From Dryococelus australis (lineage: Eukaryota; Arthropoda; Insecta; Phasmatodea; Phasmatidae): 64,000 bases of DNA. Under the pieces are notes generated by a model. The model worked only from the letters and a program-made list of their open reading frames with translations, was not told the DNA's origin and did no database searches. Below, piece by piece: positions 36,475 to 47,470 of the stretch. The stretch's first letter is position 1; each line of letters starts with the position of its first letter. The stretch lies in assembly GCA_029891345.1 (NCBI GenBank), contig CM057009.1, forward strand, positions 308,800,666 to 308,864,665, written 5' to 3'. The position numbers and the translations under genes are program-made.

Positions 36475-37159
36475 GTGACCACCTGGCTCACCTCACCTTT
36501 CATTGTTACCATAGAAGATCATTTAGGATTATCTCGTGCACTATGACTTGAAAGTGTATTATCGTTCCAACATGCAATACACACATCTTAAATATTGTGG
36601 ACAAGTAATATATCTTCTAATGTTTCTCACATTTTGGGGAAAAACTTTTTTATAAATGCAACAAGATTTTGTAAGAATCTATAAAAGATATTCATCCGCA
36701 ATCCAAAAAGCTTATGAACAAAATTTTTCTTCATGACCAGAAGGATTTGGGGAAGTGGGGCACAATGGATCCCGGATACGTAGCTCGGATTTGTTCCTGC
36801 TCTATCATTCCGATCGAACGCCCGCTATCTCGGAAGCCAGTGTCACTTGCCCTTTAACGTTTGCCTTTTGGTCCATGAAATTTGACCCCCAAATTTAAAA
36901 AAATTCAAAATAATTTTTGAAATATCCAAAAATATTATTAAAAATTTATTTTAAAATTCTTAATTAATATGATTAAAATATTTTAAAAATTATTTAAATA
37001 TTATTAAAAATTATTAAATAATACATTATTCCAACAGTAATTTTTCACAGACGGTTTCTCTTTTTTCCTTAAAAGTTTTCCTTTTTCCCTTAAAATTTTC
37101 CTTTATCCTTTAAAAATTCCAAAAAATCACAAAAGAATTCAAAACGTCAACGAGCATAT
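36475..37159. other. Non-coding, AT-rich low complexity
   Basis: Downstream of the exon. From 36,890 to 37,030 the sequence is a run of A/T-only words (variants of aaaattatt), followed by a pyrimidine-rich ttttcctttttccctt run to 37,110. No gene seen. Confidence 0.6.
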
Positions 37160-38105
37160 TATGTTACTACCGCCATAGTGGATGAATGTGACCTTGACCC
37201 CGTGACCATTAATTATCTTGAGAATAAAAAGCTATAAAAATACATAAATGTCAGCAAACACATTACATTACAGATACTACCATCATATTGGACCTTGACC
37301 CCATTACTGTGAACGACCTTGAACACCAAAACTCGAGAAAAAGTTCATAAAACTCAGCAAGCATAGTACATTACTGAATACTACCGCCATATTGGATGAA
37401 GGGGATATTGACCTTGACCTAATTACTTGAAGGTCTTTGAAAACAAAAACTGGGGAAAAATCCATAAAATTCAAAAAACATTTTATATTAATGACTACTA
37501 TAGGCTGTTCACCATAATGTGAGCACTTTTAATAGCCCTTTAAACGGGCATTAATCATTAATAAATATGTTTTATTGCAGCTCCAGATGTTATATTTTGG
37601 GAGTGGCGAAATGTATACATTGTGTTTATTAGTCTGATGGCGATGTTTATATTAAAAATTTACTGGAACATAAAAACCTGACAAGAAGGAAAATTCAGCA
37701 AGGCCTTAAAAAGTTCTCACTTTACCGTGAATCAACTATACCATCATATTGGTTGCAGTCGTCCTTGATATTCACCCAATGACCTCGAATGGCCTTGAAT
37801 ACAAAAACTCTAGAAATAATTCATAAAAGTCAGCAAGAATATCACACAACTGACTTTAACTGACATATTGGGTGCATGAGACCTTGACCTTGACCCCATG
37901 ACCTTGAAAACCAAAACTGGAGAAAAATTAATAAAAGTCAGCAAGCATATAATGTTACTGACTACTACCACCATATTTGGTGCGGATAACACTGACCTTG
38001 ATTCCCGTGACCTTGAATGAACTTGAAAACCAAAACTTGAGAATAAGTTCACAAAATTCAGAAAAAAAATTACGTTATTGACTTCTACCGCCATACTGGA
38101 TGCAT
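37160..38105. repeat. ~110-bp minisatellite with nuclear-receptor-like boxes
   Basis: About seven imperfect tandem units, each running from CCATATTGG-like sequence through a GACCTTGA-rich core, AACCAAAACT, GAGAAAAATTCATAAAA, GTCAGCAAGCATA and GTTACTGACTACTACC to the next CCATATTGG. Six exact copies of TGACCTTGA occur (37,189; 37,409; 37,885; 37,899; 37,993; 38,008), with several one-base variants. The reverse complement, TCAAGGTCA, is the FTZ-F1/ERR half-site. A MITE interrupts the array. The minus-strand open frame here is repeat translation, not a gene. Confidence 0.9.
37504..37736. mobile_element. 233-bp MITE with terminal inverted repeats (copy 1)
   Basis: The ends are ggctgttcaccataatgtga and, inverted, gttgattcacggtaaagtga, with the similarity running on inward to CACTTTTTAAGG. 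It is flanked by TATA on both sides (37,500-37,503 and 37,737-37,740). Removing it restores the minisatellite unit (actactata|ccatcatattgg), so insertion is certain. The internal sequence is non-coding. It matches copy 2 over its whole length. The TA-containing duplication fits a Tc1/mariner-type mover, which is inferred. Confidence 0.93.
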
Positions 38106-38241
38106 CTCGCTATTCACACTCGCGTTGCCGTTGTAGGAAAATATTGTGACATTTATTACACTGACACACTGTGCAAGACAGAATATGTACTGTAGGTAAC
38201 TACATTTCTGAGGACATGAACCGAAGTCACAAGAGACTTAC

Positions 38242-38490
38242 TTGCAGTAAACCTGGTATTGAGGTACTGTGAGAAATGCACTTCACCTTTGCAGGTCTTT
38301 GAATGTCTCAGTAATCTGTCGGTACGGCTGAACTGCTTACCGCACCTGTCACACAAATATGACATTCGACAGGGACTGTTGGCACATATAAATCGCTCAT
38401 GTCGTCGTACATTATGGTCGAAAGTAAATATCTTGTCACACACGAGACACTGATGACGACGCAGTGGTTCAGGCAAAGACTCGAATTGAC
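38242..38490 (-). CDS. Zinc-finger exon (two C2HC-type fingers)
   Basis: On the minus strand an acceptor (CATATCCAACAG, AG at 38,491-38,492) opens 249 bp that end at a consensus-like donor (CAA|GTAAGTC). The protein reads QFESLPEPLRRHQ, finger 1 CLVCDKIFTFDHNVRRHERF followed by IC (CX2CX12HX4C), and finger 2 CDRCGKQFSRTDRLLRHSKTC (CX2CX12HX3C). The last ligand of both fingers is Cys rather than His. The 12-residue spacing, conserved Phe and Leu and the basic helix are typical of DNA-binding C2H2-class fingers; Cys-ending fingers occur among insect BTB-zinc-finger proteins such as the lola group, but that link is only a guess. The frame continues past the donor to a stop at 38,156. No partner exon was identified. 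Confidence 0.72.
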
Positions 38491-41177
38491 CTGTTGGATA
38501 TGTAGGTGCTGGAGCTAAAGAAGCAGGTAACATCGGCTTCACCAGTTGAAGTAGATGCTGCTAGTGATATAACCATCACAGTTGAAAAAGTCGAAGGCCT
38601 GAAACCATTGGTGATAATATTCACATCAGTCTCTACTTTACCGTCACTAACCATTGATTACCTGATGTATAAACTAGCCGAGACGATGTACCTTTCATCG
38701 CAGCCATTAACAAACTAAGCCTCGCAACTAACCATACTCTTGCTTATAATATACGAGTATGCAAGCCCTATGACATATTGACTTTCAACCAATCGTATTA
38801 CACCTCTAATACATTGTTCGGACACAGACCAGCCAAACACCGAGTTGCCATGTGATTGCAGCTGACCAACTGCATTAAGGGTTTGAGACATCACACACAG
38901 GGAGGTAGGTAGGCGTTAGGTGCTAGTTCCTTGATCACTTTGCCATGCAGTCATATCTTCAACAGATTCTTCCCCCAAGTTATCGCTCAGATTGAAATCA
39001 TTCTGCCTTAAATGACTCCAAAATAACCCCTAATTACACCTAAAGGCCCAGTGACCTGGGCTCCGCCAGGTCACTGGGAGCGCAGGGACGTGCGTTTTCT
39101 CGCGAGAGAAACGAACATTCCTTTTGACTATATGGTACCTCAATCCTTTAGTATAGCATTTGATCATGTTGAGCACCCATCCCTGTTCGCAAGCATATAC
39201 CCTTTCTAATATTGGTCTCAGTACATCATCCCTTCAGCTCTAGAAACAAAAGAGGCAAGGTTCGCTTTATTCCCAATTGCACAATGAAACTGTAAGTTGC
39301 TTTTATACTAAAATTGCAAAAGGTGACATGACATAGTATTAGCATTCCAAGTCAAATACAGATGTTACATAATCTTTGCACAAAACTGAAAGATGCATAG
39401 GTAGAACATTTTCTGCAATGCTATTCAGAAGCACTATATGACAAACTGTGCGTGTGACAGTTTCAGCATACGATGCTCATTTCTATATACTTCTTCACAT
39501 TGTTAATATAAATACACACAAAATCTTATCTCTTCAATGACATCCTCCAACCATGTGAATATTTTAAGGTGTCAAATATTTTTAACATATATAATTATGT
39601 TTATTTTACATTTATTTTGATCCAATTTTTGTTAAATTTCATGCAAAAAATATTACTTTTTTTAATGGGGATACAAAAATTTGGCTTTTGTTTTGATCCC
39701 CGTGGATGTAATGATGGTATTTTGAAATCACAGGTGCCTTATGGCATTCGGGATTTTATATTTTCCCTGTAGAATTTTCGCAATTATCTTTAAAACATAT
39801 ACGAATATTGAAAAAAATTTTAAATGGATACACGCTTACATGTTTGTAGGATCAACTAATTATTTAGGAATATGTCGTGAGCGATGATATTAAAAATTAA
39901 CATTTTTAAAAATTAAAAACTTTATTCTTTTTAATATAAACTTATGACCAAGGCACGCACAATTATGAAATGATAGTAATCAGGATTTATCAGTAACCCA
40001 AGATGTTTAAAACATTATAAAACATCAGTAATCTTTAATGCTGCTGCCCTATGTTAAAATTAGCATATATTTCATAGTTGAATAAGTTCAGTATTTTACA
40101 CATGTCTGTACAATATGACAATAAATACATGCACGTGATAGAGTAATGTATTTTTTGGTCAAAAATTTGCCACAAGTTTACTAACCAGCTTCAGAAGCTC
40201 GAAAAAACCCAATCAAGTATACCTCCAGACATGTTCTTCCATTCCCATCTAATAGAAATTCAGTCGTTATGTTATGGGTCTGGAAGTATGGAGTCAGCCT
40301 GTAAACACTTCCTTCAAATGGCAGCCTCGTAGTTTTTCTTATATGCTGGTCGAGCTTATTACTATACAGAAAAGTGGCTATGAGATGTGACAACTTTTTT
40401 ATTCGGATAAAATAGTATATTGCAAGTAATCGTTGATTTCTTGGCCTGGCTTACTTATGTCTCAAGAGTTTCTTCAGCACTGACATTTCCTTCTCTTCCA
40501 GTAAAATTTCTCTCTTACCCTCCGTACTGGATTAAATATACTCTCATTTTGTGGGCTTTGATGCGACCCTGAATACCTGAGCTTATGGCTCAGATAATTG
40601 GATACAATTCCATAGCAATTACTTCCTATTAAGTAGCCTGTGTTTGTAATATGGGACAATGCCTTGATGCAAGTTATACAGATTATAAACCCTGCTCCTA
40701 TATGACCTGTTTACACCCCTGTCTTGGTGGGAAATTTGCTTGTATCTGAGGCTGCACCCCCAATGTCTCAGATTATATGTCTAGCGGTGCAACTCTTATA
40801 AGTGGGACAGTATATGCTCAGACTCCTCAATGTAACATGAACTGCTCAGGGGTGAGATGGGGTAAATATGAGCTCAGATGCTAAAACTTTCTATATTGTG
40901 GAAGACAGTACTAAGTGCATGTGGAAACCATTTGTCACCAGCTGCTGGGGCAACTGTATAGATGGGCTGGACTCTGGAGTGGCATGAAGGACCGAAATCC
41001 ACTCTAGGTGGTAACAAGTGCTATCATACCTCTTACCTGTGCATGCGCAATGACAGAAGATATTCCAGAGATTGTTTCCTCCATTCTCTACTTACCTCCG
41101 CCATTGGTAGTAACAAGTGAAAGGGACTGAACCTTTGCATATAGTTCAGTCACATACTTTTTGGGTAAGTTTTGGAC
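38491..41177. other. Non-coding, with one perfect hairpin
   Basis: 38,506-38,718 has a 70-codon plus frame that overlaps the acceptor side of the zinc-finger exon and looks like chance. 39,047-39,078 is a perfect inverted repeat described separately. 39,500-40,650 is AT-rich. 40,680-41,160 is GC-balanced and looks like an old repeat that I cannot name. Confidence 0.45.
39047..39078. repeat. Perfect 13-bp hairpin
   Basis: CCCAGTGACCTGG, loop GCTCCG, then CCAGGTCACTGGG. Both arms contain AGGTCA/TGACCT. It could be a transcribed hairpin, a transposon end or a paired nuclear-receptor site; nothing decides between them. Confidence 0.85.
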
Positions 41178-42906
41178 TATGGCGGTATTTATATGGCAAG
41201 GCAGATGGCAAGGATTAGCCTACGGAAATCATTCTCCCCTCAATAACACCACAAGAAAATAAACGTCCAATGACCAGACTGCAGTGCGATTGTACATAAA
41301 GGAATGTTAGTAAGGCTAGAGACCTAACCCAAAATTCAGTTTCTTACAAATCTCTCACTATGACATAACAAAACACTTGGTCTTCAAAAGCAGAGACTTC
41401 CACTTAGACTTTTATGCATATGGCGTGCTAGGTGTGGCTAGGTTGTATACGAAAAAACACAACATATATTCCGGTGACATCTATATTTTATTTAACTCAA
41501 AATATCTTAATTACCACTTGCAAAACACGTAACCATAAATATTTTTCAAATACAATAACAAGGCTATAACAAAATTTTATCTCTAGCATTTTGATGAGTA
41601 TTTTCTTTTCACGTGGTTTTTTATCTTTGTTTTTATTTAACACAAATATTTATTTTGTATTTTCTGTTATTTCATTTTGCTTTCATTTAACTACTTCAGG
41701 ATCGCGGGATAAATCTCCTAACTTACAAATTAATTTATCGTTAGTGGCCATTTTGGCCGACCATATAGAACACACAGCATTACATTTTGGATTTCACAAA
41801 AAAAAATTGTTTTTGTTTTGGCACTGACGATCTAGAAAGTAAATTTAATCATTTCTTAAGAGATGAACTAAAAGTCAGAAAAATCAATTTTCAAAAGTAT
41901 ATGCAAAGTTTATATCTGAACGTTAGTAGAACATGCTCATGCGAAAGAAATTGAGAATAAATTGGCATGGTGATGCACGAGTTGCAGATCAGGAACACAT
42001 CTCCAATCGGGATGTTCCCGATAACAGGAAACTAAGTCATGGAGAAAGGGCGGCGAGGAAAATACTCCAAAGTACGACCACGTCTCAACTCCGAAGTCAC
42101 GTATTTACAGATCGTCATCTTAGGCCGGTCGGGTGGAACCGCTGTTACGGTGAAAGTAAAAAGTTTACGTCAGGATTGTAGGATTACGATTTACACCAAA
42201 AATAAAGATGCCACAATAATAGCATGTCGAGGAAGAAGAAAGAAGTGACCTACCGGAAATCGTCACAGAATAAGATCGATTAGAGAAGGCGAGTACTAAC
42301 ATTGATCGATTTACATTTCGCGACATCTAAAATTTAGTTTACAAAAATTACATTTATAGTAAAACAAAATTATAAAGACAACGGAATTAGTTATTAATTT
42401 TCAAATGCACCAAATTACACGAAGTAGTAAATTGCAAAGAGTAAGTACTCATTTTTTTTGATACTTGTCAATCCTTGACATACCAGTTGGCATAGAATTT
42501 TATTAACAAACAAAATATTAAAATCTTGAAAATACAAAGCATATTAGTAATAGTTAATACTACATCCACTTATTGATCCAATGATACAGTTGATGACACA
42601 AATATTATGAAGTCGTTTTGCATATAAAGTTTGAAAATAATTAATTGATATTCTGAGCAAAACTAAAACTCTTACATGAGACAGAACAGTAAAACAGGAT
42701 ACAATTATATGAATAAAGTTGTTAACGAACTAAGTTACCACAGTTACTAGTATTCATCAAGTACTTTCTACTTAACCAATACCTTGACAGAAAATGGGAT
42801 AACAAGTGGATCTGAATTTCGTGGTTTGACCGATTCCTGAAAGCGGAATACGAGTCACAGACTCACACAAAAACAAAAAGAAATAGCAAATTAGAAAGGC
42901 AGCACA
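41178..42906 (+). repeat. ~1.73 kb LTR-like interspersed repeat (copy 1)
   Basis: Matches 58,108-60,013 in the same orientation along most of its length. Shared words include atttatcgttagtggccatt, gatgcacgagttgcagatca, ggagaaagggcggcgaggaa and ccggaaatcgtcacagaata. It starts TATGGCGGTATTTA and ends AAAGGCAGCACA; copy 2 starts TGTGGCGATATTTA and ends CAAGGCGGCACA, so the family probably has TG...CA termini. The short frames inside are not conserved between copies, so it is non-coding. No target duplication is seen at this copy. Confidence 0.8.
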
Positions 42907-43379
42907 GCTCCAGTTAACCAATCTGTGAATGTCCATAAATTTTTCTACCTTTCTGTTTCACTAGAGTGTCAACAGAGTCTCGTGTCGCCTTAAGAGCATT
43001 GAGGTACAGTTATATAACTATTTCATTAGCTTGAGGACTTACACTATTACCAGATTAGTTCGTTATAATCTGTCTTAGCACAGGCGAAATGTCTAAATTG
43101 GTATGGAATAATACCGGGTGTCAACATTGAACGTGAATAAAAAGTAAACTCTTAAATATATAAGCGTCAAATAAAACCAGTTCAATTATATTGTATTTAA
43201 TAGTTTCTCAGATATTCCCATATAAAGAGTGTTAACATTAATTTGTCAAACCCGGTATCGAGAGGAATGAGGATATATCTACTGAAATAATTGTCGTATC
43301 TGCAGCTGTTTTTTTAGTATTTTACTATGGAAGTAAGACAACTCTGTTGGCACTGATTTGAAATGTCTTGTCATCACTA
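42907..43379. other. AT-rich spacer
   Basis: Nothing recognised between the LTR-like repeat and the SINE. Confidence 0.5.
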
Positions 43380-43667
43380 AGGGGCGTGGTGGCACAGCGG
43401 CAAGAATGCTTTCCTTCTACCAAGGCGCGCCAGGTTCGGTTCCTGGCATGGTCGCTCCAGGATTTTCGCATGTGGCAATCGTGCAAGACGATGATGCTTG
43501 CCAGAATGTTACCTCGGGAACCTCGCGTTTCTTCCGCCGTTGGATTCCAGCACTTCTCCAGAATCATCTCGCTTCACTCTTCATCGGCTCAAGACCGAGG
43601 TGTCAAGGGGCGCCTAAATCTCACCCCTACCTTCTTGTCAACTCTAATACATAAACCAAAAAAAAAT
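43380..43667 (+). mobile_element. tRNA-derived SINE
   Basis: The head has an exact RNA polymerase III A box TGGCACAGCGG (43,390-43,400) and B box GGTTCGGTTCC (43,433-43,443) at tRNA-like spacing. A ~200-bp unrelated body follows, ending in GGGGCGCCTAAATCTCACCCC and an A-rich tail (ataaaccaaaaaaaaa). Two overlapping ~100-codon plus frames are chance frames of the GC-rich body. Related 3' ends occur at 45.2 and 56.4 kb. Confidence 0.88.
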
Positions 43668-44548
43668 TTCAACCTAAGTTAGAAGTTATTTGTGTTTTTA
43701 CACTACCGCCCATAACAGCATGTATGTAATCTTGACAAAATTACAGACTGTCAAACGAGAAACCCTGGAGGTTACATTTATAAACTATCTCTGACAGTCG
43801 AGATTCAAAGTTTTCTATATATACAATACATGATATCATGCCATGATACCTCTAAATTCGTGGATATTTTTAGAGAGATTTACAGCTAAAGATTTATATT
43901 AACATTTTTAACTGTAGTTTTTTTAATCGCTACAGCACATTTTTAACTTTAATATGCTTCTTTACACGTGTTTAAAGATATGTACAAAATGAGTTATTTT
44001 AATCACTCGTGACAAAAGTGAATTGCTAACAATATTTACCTGTTATTTATATCAGAATATTTTTTTACTGTGCATGATTTTACTTTCCCAATCCCATGAT
44101 CCCTTATGTTTTTAACATAATGGTTTATTATATCAGAGAATCAAATGACTTAAAAGATTTGTAAGGAAATATTCAAGAGAGTTATAATGTTTTCAGCGGT
44201 AACTGTTTTAGTCTTTGAGTAAATCTTTCTTTGTGATATTCAATTATCTCATATTGCCCAGTGCATACTGATGACACAAGTTTAGCATATGTGTACATGT
44301 TGTGATGGGAACAATATTTTCAATTAAATGTGGCAAAATCTTTTGCAGATATAAGACATAACATATTTGTATTATTGGTTTTATAGCTATACCATTTCTT
44401 TTATTGAGTCACTTCACAGATTTTTTCTGGTTTTGCTTCCTTTCTCGTACATTTCAGTTCGTCAAAAAATATACACACATTTGGCACTTATAGGAGCTCG
44501 GTGATTACGTGGATTAACAAGAAGTGTTAGATCTAACTTAATACTATA
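43668..44548. other. AT-rich, nothing recognised
   Basis: No open frame or repeat boundary that I can support. Confidence 0.5.
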
Positions 44549-44782
44549 GTCTGTTCATGGTAAAGTGAGCACTTTTTAAGGTCCTCCCAAAAGGTATTAA
44601 CCCCTAATAAATATATTTTATTGCAGTCTCAGAGATTAAATTTTGAGATTGATGAAAAGTTCACACTGAGTTTATTAGTCACATTGTAATGTTGGGATTA
44701 AAAAGTGGCAGAAAAGTAGAAATTAATTGAAAGGAAAAATCTAGCAGGGCCTTAAAAAGTGGCCACTTTACCGTGAATAGCG
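44549..44782. mobile_element. 234-bp MITE (copy 2)
   Basis: Same family as 37,504-37,736. Ends are gtctgttcatggtaaagtga and, inverted, cgctattcacggtaaagtgg, flanked by TATA (44,545-44,548 and 44,783-44,786). Shared internal words include aataaatat, ttttattgcag, gtttattagt and gcagggccttaaaaag. Non-coding. Confidence 0.93.
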
Positions 44783-45139
44783 TATATTTAAAATATTTTG
44801 AGTAATTTTTTCTAAACTGCCTCTAAACCATTGGTTTTGCTGTTGAAATACTTATATGTTTCTTACGGTATTTTTTTTATCTATGTTCTCTTTTAACAGA
44901 TTTTTGCAAGCTCCAAAGTGAAAAAATTACGACGAATTTCTACAGATTTTAGGTCTCCTATGATACCAGGGAAGACAATCTCACTTAGTGTATACTGTCA
45001 TTGAGAGGATGTTGTACAAAAATTCTATTTTTAGAATTTTTTGCTAGTGGTGCATTTAAATATTTGCTGCTTATATAATATCGCAATGCTCATTTTGACT
45101 TCCATTATACTCGTGTAGTGATTTTTCTCAAAGCAACTC

Positions 45140-45245
45140 TTGTACCCTTCTTTCGCTAGTGCATCTTTCTTCGCCTTGGTTCGGATCTCAAGACTTCGAT
45201 TTTAAGAGCCGCCCATATCATTCCTCTCACTAACTTCATCTTGGT
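45140..45245 (+). mobile_element. SINE 3'-end fragment
   Basis: ggatctcaagacttcgattttaagagccgccc followed by atatc matches the 3' body of the SINE at 43,590-43,630 (ggctcaagaccgaggtgtcaagggg, cgcctaaatct). The tRNA head is absent, so this is a truncated or decayed copy. Confidence 0.6.
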
Positions 45246-47381
45246 TATCTGGAATGAATAAATATTATGAAAGTTTTAAGATAACCGGTTTAGACTGAGA
45301 TCGGAAACAAATTAGAGAACATAATTCCTTGCATTCCTCAAAACCTAGCTTACACCTCTAAAAATAATACCAATATGTATTATCAAAAACTAATTACAGT
45401 GGAATGATATTGCCAGAGTCCCTGGCTCAGGACTATATCTGTATCAGTTGACGCACGCAATAATTATCGCAAACAGATAACTTACAGTTATTCTACAATT
45501 ATAAAATGAAAACTATGTACAATTATTAGACATAAAATGAAAATCAGTTTGGAATGTCTGCTGATACAATCTAAGTTTCATGTGGTTTTACTACTGTTTT
45601 AGGAACATGGCTGCAACTGTCTTAATAGTAAGCCTCTATATTTCGAAAGGAAGGTTTAATTCGGTGTGATATTATTTTCATCAAATTGTAGACAGATTTT
45701 GCTCCTTTTCTAGCAGCTCTTGGCAATGGTACACAAAAAATATGTTATCTAAGACAAGTATATAGCCTTCTCATCACGGAACAAAAAAAGTTATATTCAT
45801 TTATTGATCGTGTTTTTTATATACTTGCAAGCATGTTCACACTGTAGGTATAACTGATTATTAGCTTACATATCGCGAAATATAACATACTGTTGTTGAT
45901 ATCATGCTTACACTAATTGGAATTGCAGTGAATTCCAAGGCATAGTTAGGGTAAAACATGGCAGTCTATGAAATATTTTGTTATTTTGAGTTTTCCTTTA
46001 GATTTTATCCCAAATGTCAAAAGATAATAATCCACAATTTAAGGAAACCTAGCACAATGTATGTGAAAGCACTGCATTCATTGATTCTGTATAGAAGAAT
46101 CTGTCTGAGTGACATAATTTTCCTTTTGAGTCCAAGAAAGGTGCATTCACAGAAAACATTTACAAACATACAAAGACTGGATTAGATAAACAAGTATAAT
46201 AAATAGTCTTACCACAGACTCTTTTAAGCACAGCTTCAACATGATATAGTAAATTTTCGAATTCCACAATTTAATATCTTAAAATAAGACCGAGTAATTT
46301 TAACTAACAATTACACTCATAATTAACTCTAAATTCTAAACTTTTCACTCTGGTAAAAAAAAGCATGATGCCCAAAAATGTATACACTATTCATAAAATC
46401 CTGGCTTAATATATTTGTTGCTTTTATGAATCCTGAGTAAGAGTAACACTCCTTTAAAATTTCCTAAAAAAAAAAATTGAATAAGTTATACAAAACCGTT
46501 TAACTTAACAGCTGTGTTGAAACAATTATTGCATTTGTATTATTTCTGTGGTAGAGAGGCACCTGAAGTGTGGGCCAGGCCAATCCAAATATTTCCTTTC
46601 CTCCAGCCAAAGCTGCGCTCTTGTATGTGTGAACCAGATATACTGTTTTTCTGTTTTGTTGCTTTTTCATCATATGGTATGTTCTGTAGCTAAAACATCG
46701 CCTAACATCAGCACTTAATACTAGCAGTGTATCCTTCAATCGAGACTGAACACACGCCACTGTAGACAGCGGGTATGAAATGCACAACAAGCAGCTGTAT
46801 CTTAATACAGGGCAGGGATAGAGTTATGTTAATATAAATTGACCATTTCTGCTTCAGGGCATTTGCAACTCTGCGCCAGACTTCGCTGGATGGGCTGCTT
46901 CCTCGGGCTCCAAACCTTCTCCTGGCACGCCCCAGCGCCAGTGAGACAAACCTCCGGAAAATTGCACTCGGAGTGGACCCCGTCCCACGTCCTGGCTCCG
47001 CCCTTGGACTGCTGCAAGGTTTTTGTTCTTTTACTACACTCGCTCAGTTCGTACACTTCACTTTGAATTATAGTTGCTCGCTTTAGTTCGCTTCTTAACT
47101 GTTCTGTACTTAGTTGTCTAATTTATTATCACATAAATATTTTCAATATTCCAATTACAAAGAATGTCAAGCAGTAACCACGTTATTTCTACAGATATCT
47201 AATATATTCTTCACTGTTAATGTACCAACAACTATGGATAATACATATAAAGTGGTATAGATATAATTTTCGAAGTAAAATTTTTCTTATATATTTTTAA
47301 TAATTCTCAGGGACAACTATAAAAAGACAATAATAGGTTATTATTAGTACAGATACATTTACTTTTAGCTTATGATACACA
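45246..47381. other. AT-rich with a GC-rich patch
   Basis: 46,500-47,060 contains a GC-rich patch with open frames on both strands (75-96 codons) but no recognised domain; 46,850-47,010 may be an old repeat. The rest is AT-rich, with no gene seen. Confidence 0.45.
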
Positions 47382-47470
47382 GTAAAACACTGTTAAGAAG
47401 TTTACCAAGAGGGATGAGGTAAAAACCTCTTATGAAGGAAAACTTCTTGTCAAGGACATAAGAATTATTT
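47382..47470 (+). mobile_element. Possible pogo/Tigger-type terminal repeat
   Basis: CAGTAAAACACTGTTAAGAAG followed by paired blocks (aagaagttt ... aaacttctt and gaggtaaaaacctc) resembles the folded 5' ends of pogo-type elements. The other end and a transposase were not found; a 79-codon minus frame at 47,508-47,747 has no clear motif. Tentative. Confidence 0.35.

Noticed and set aside
37810-38094. 94-codon minus-strand frame with repeated hydrophobic blocks
   Set aside because: The repeats follow the minisatellite unit; it is a shadow of tandem DNA.
38506-38718. 70-codon plus-strand frame opposite the zinc-finger exon
   Set aside because: It overlaps the better-supported minus-strand exon's acceptor region and has no motif or homology I recognise.
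43358-43682. Two ~100-codon plus-strand frames
   Set aside because: They overlap in different frames inside the SINE body and start at or before its tRNA-like head.
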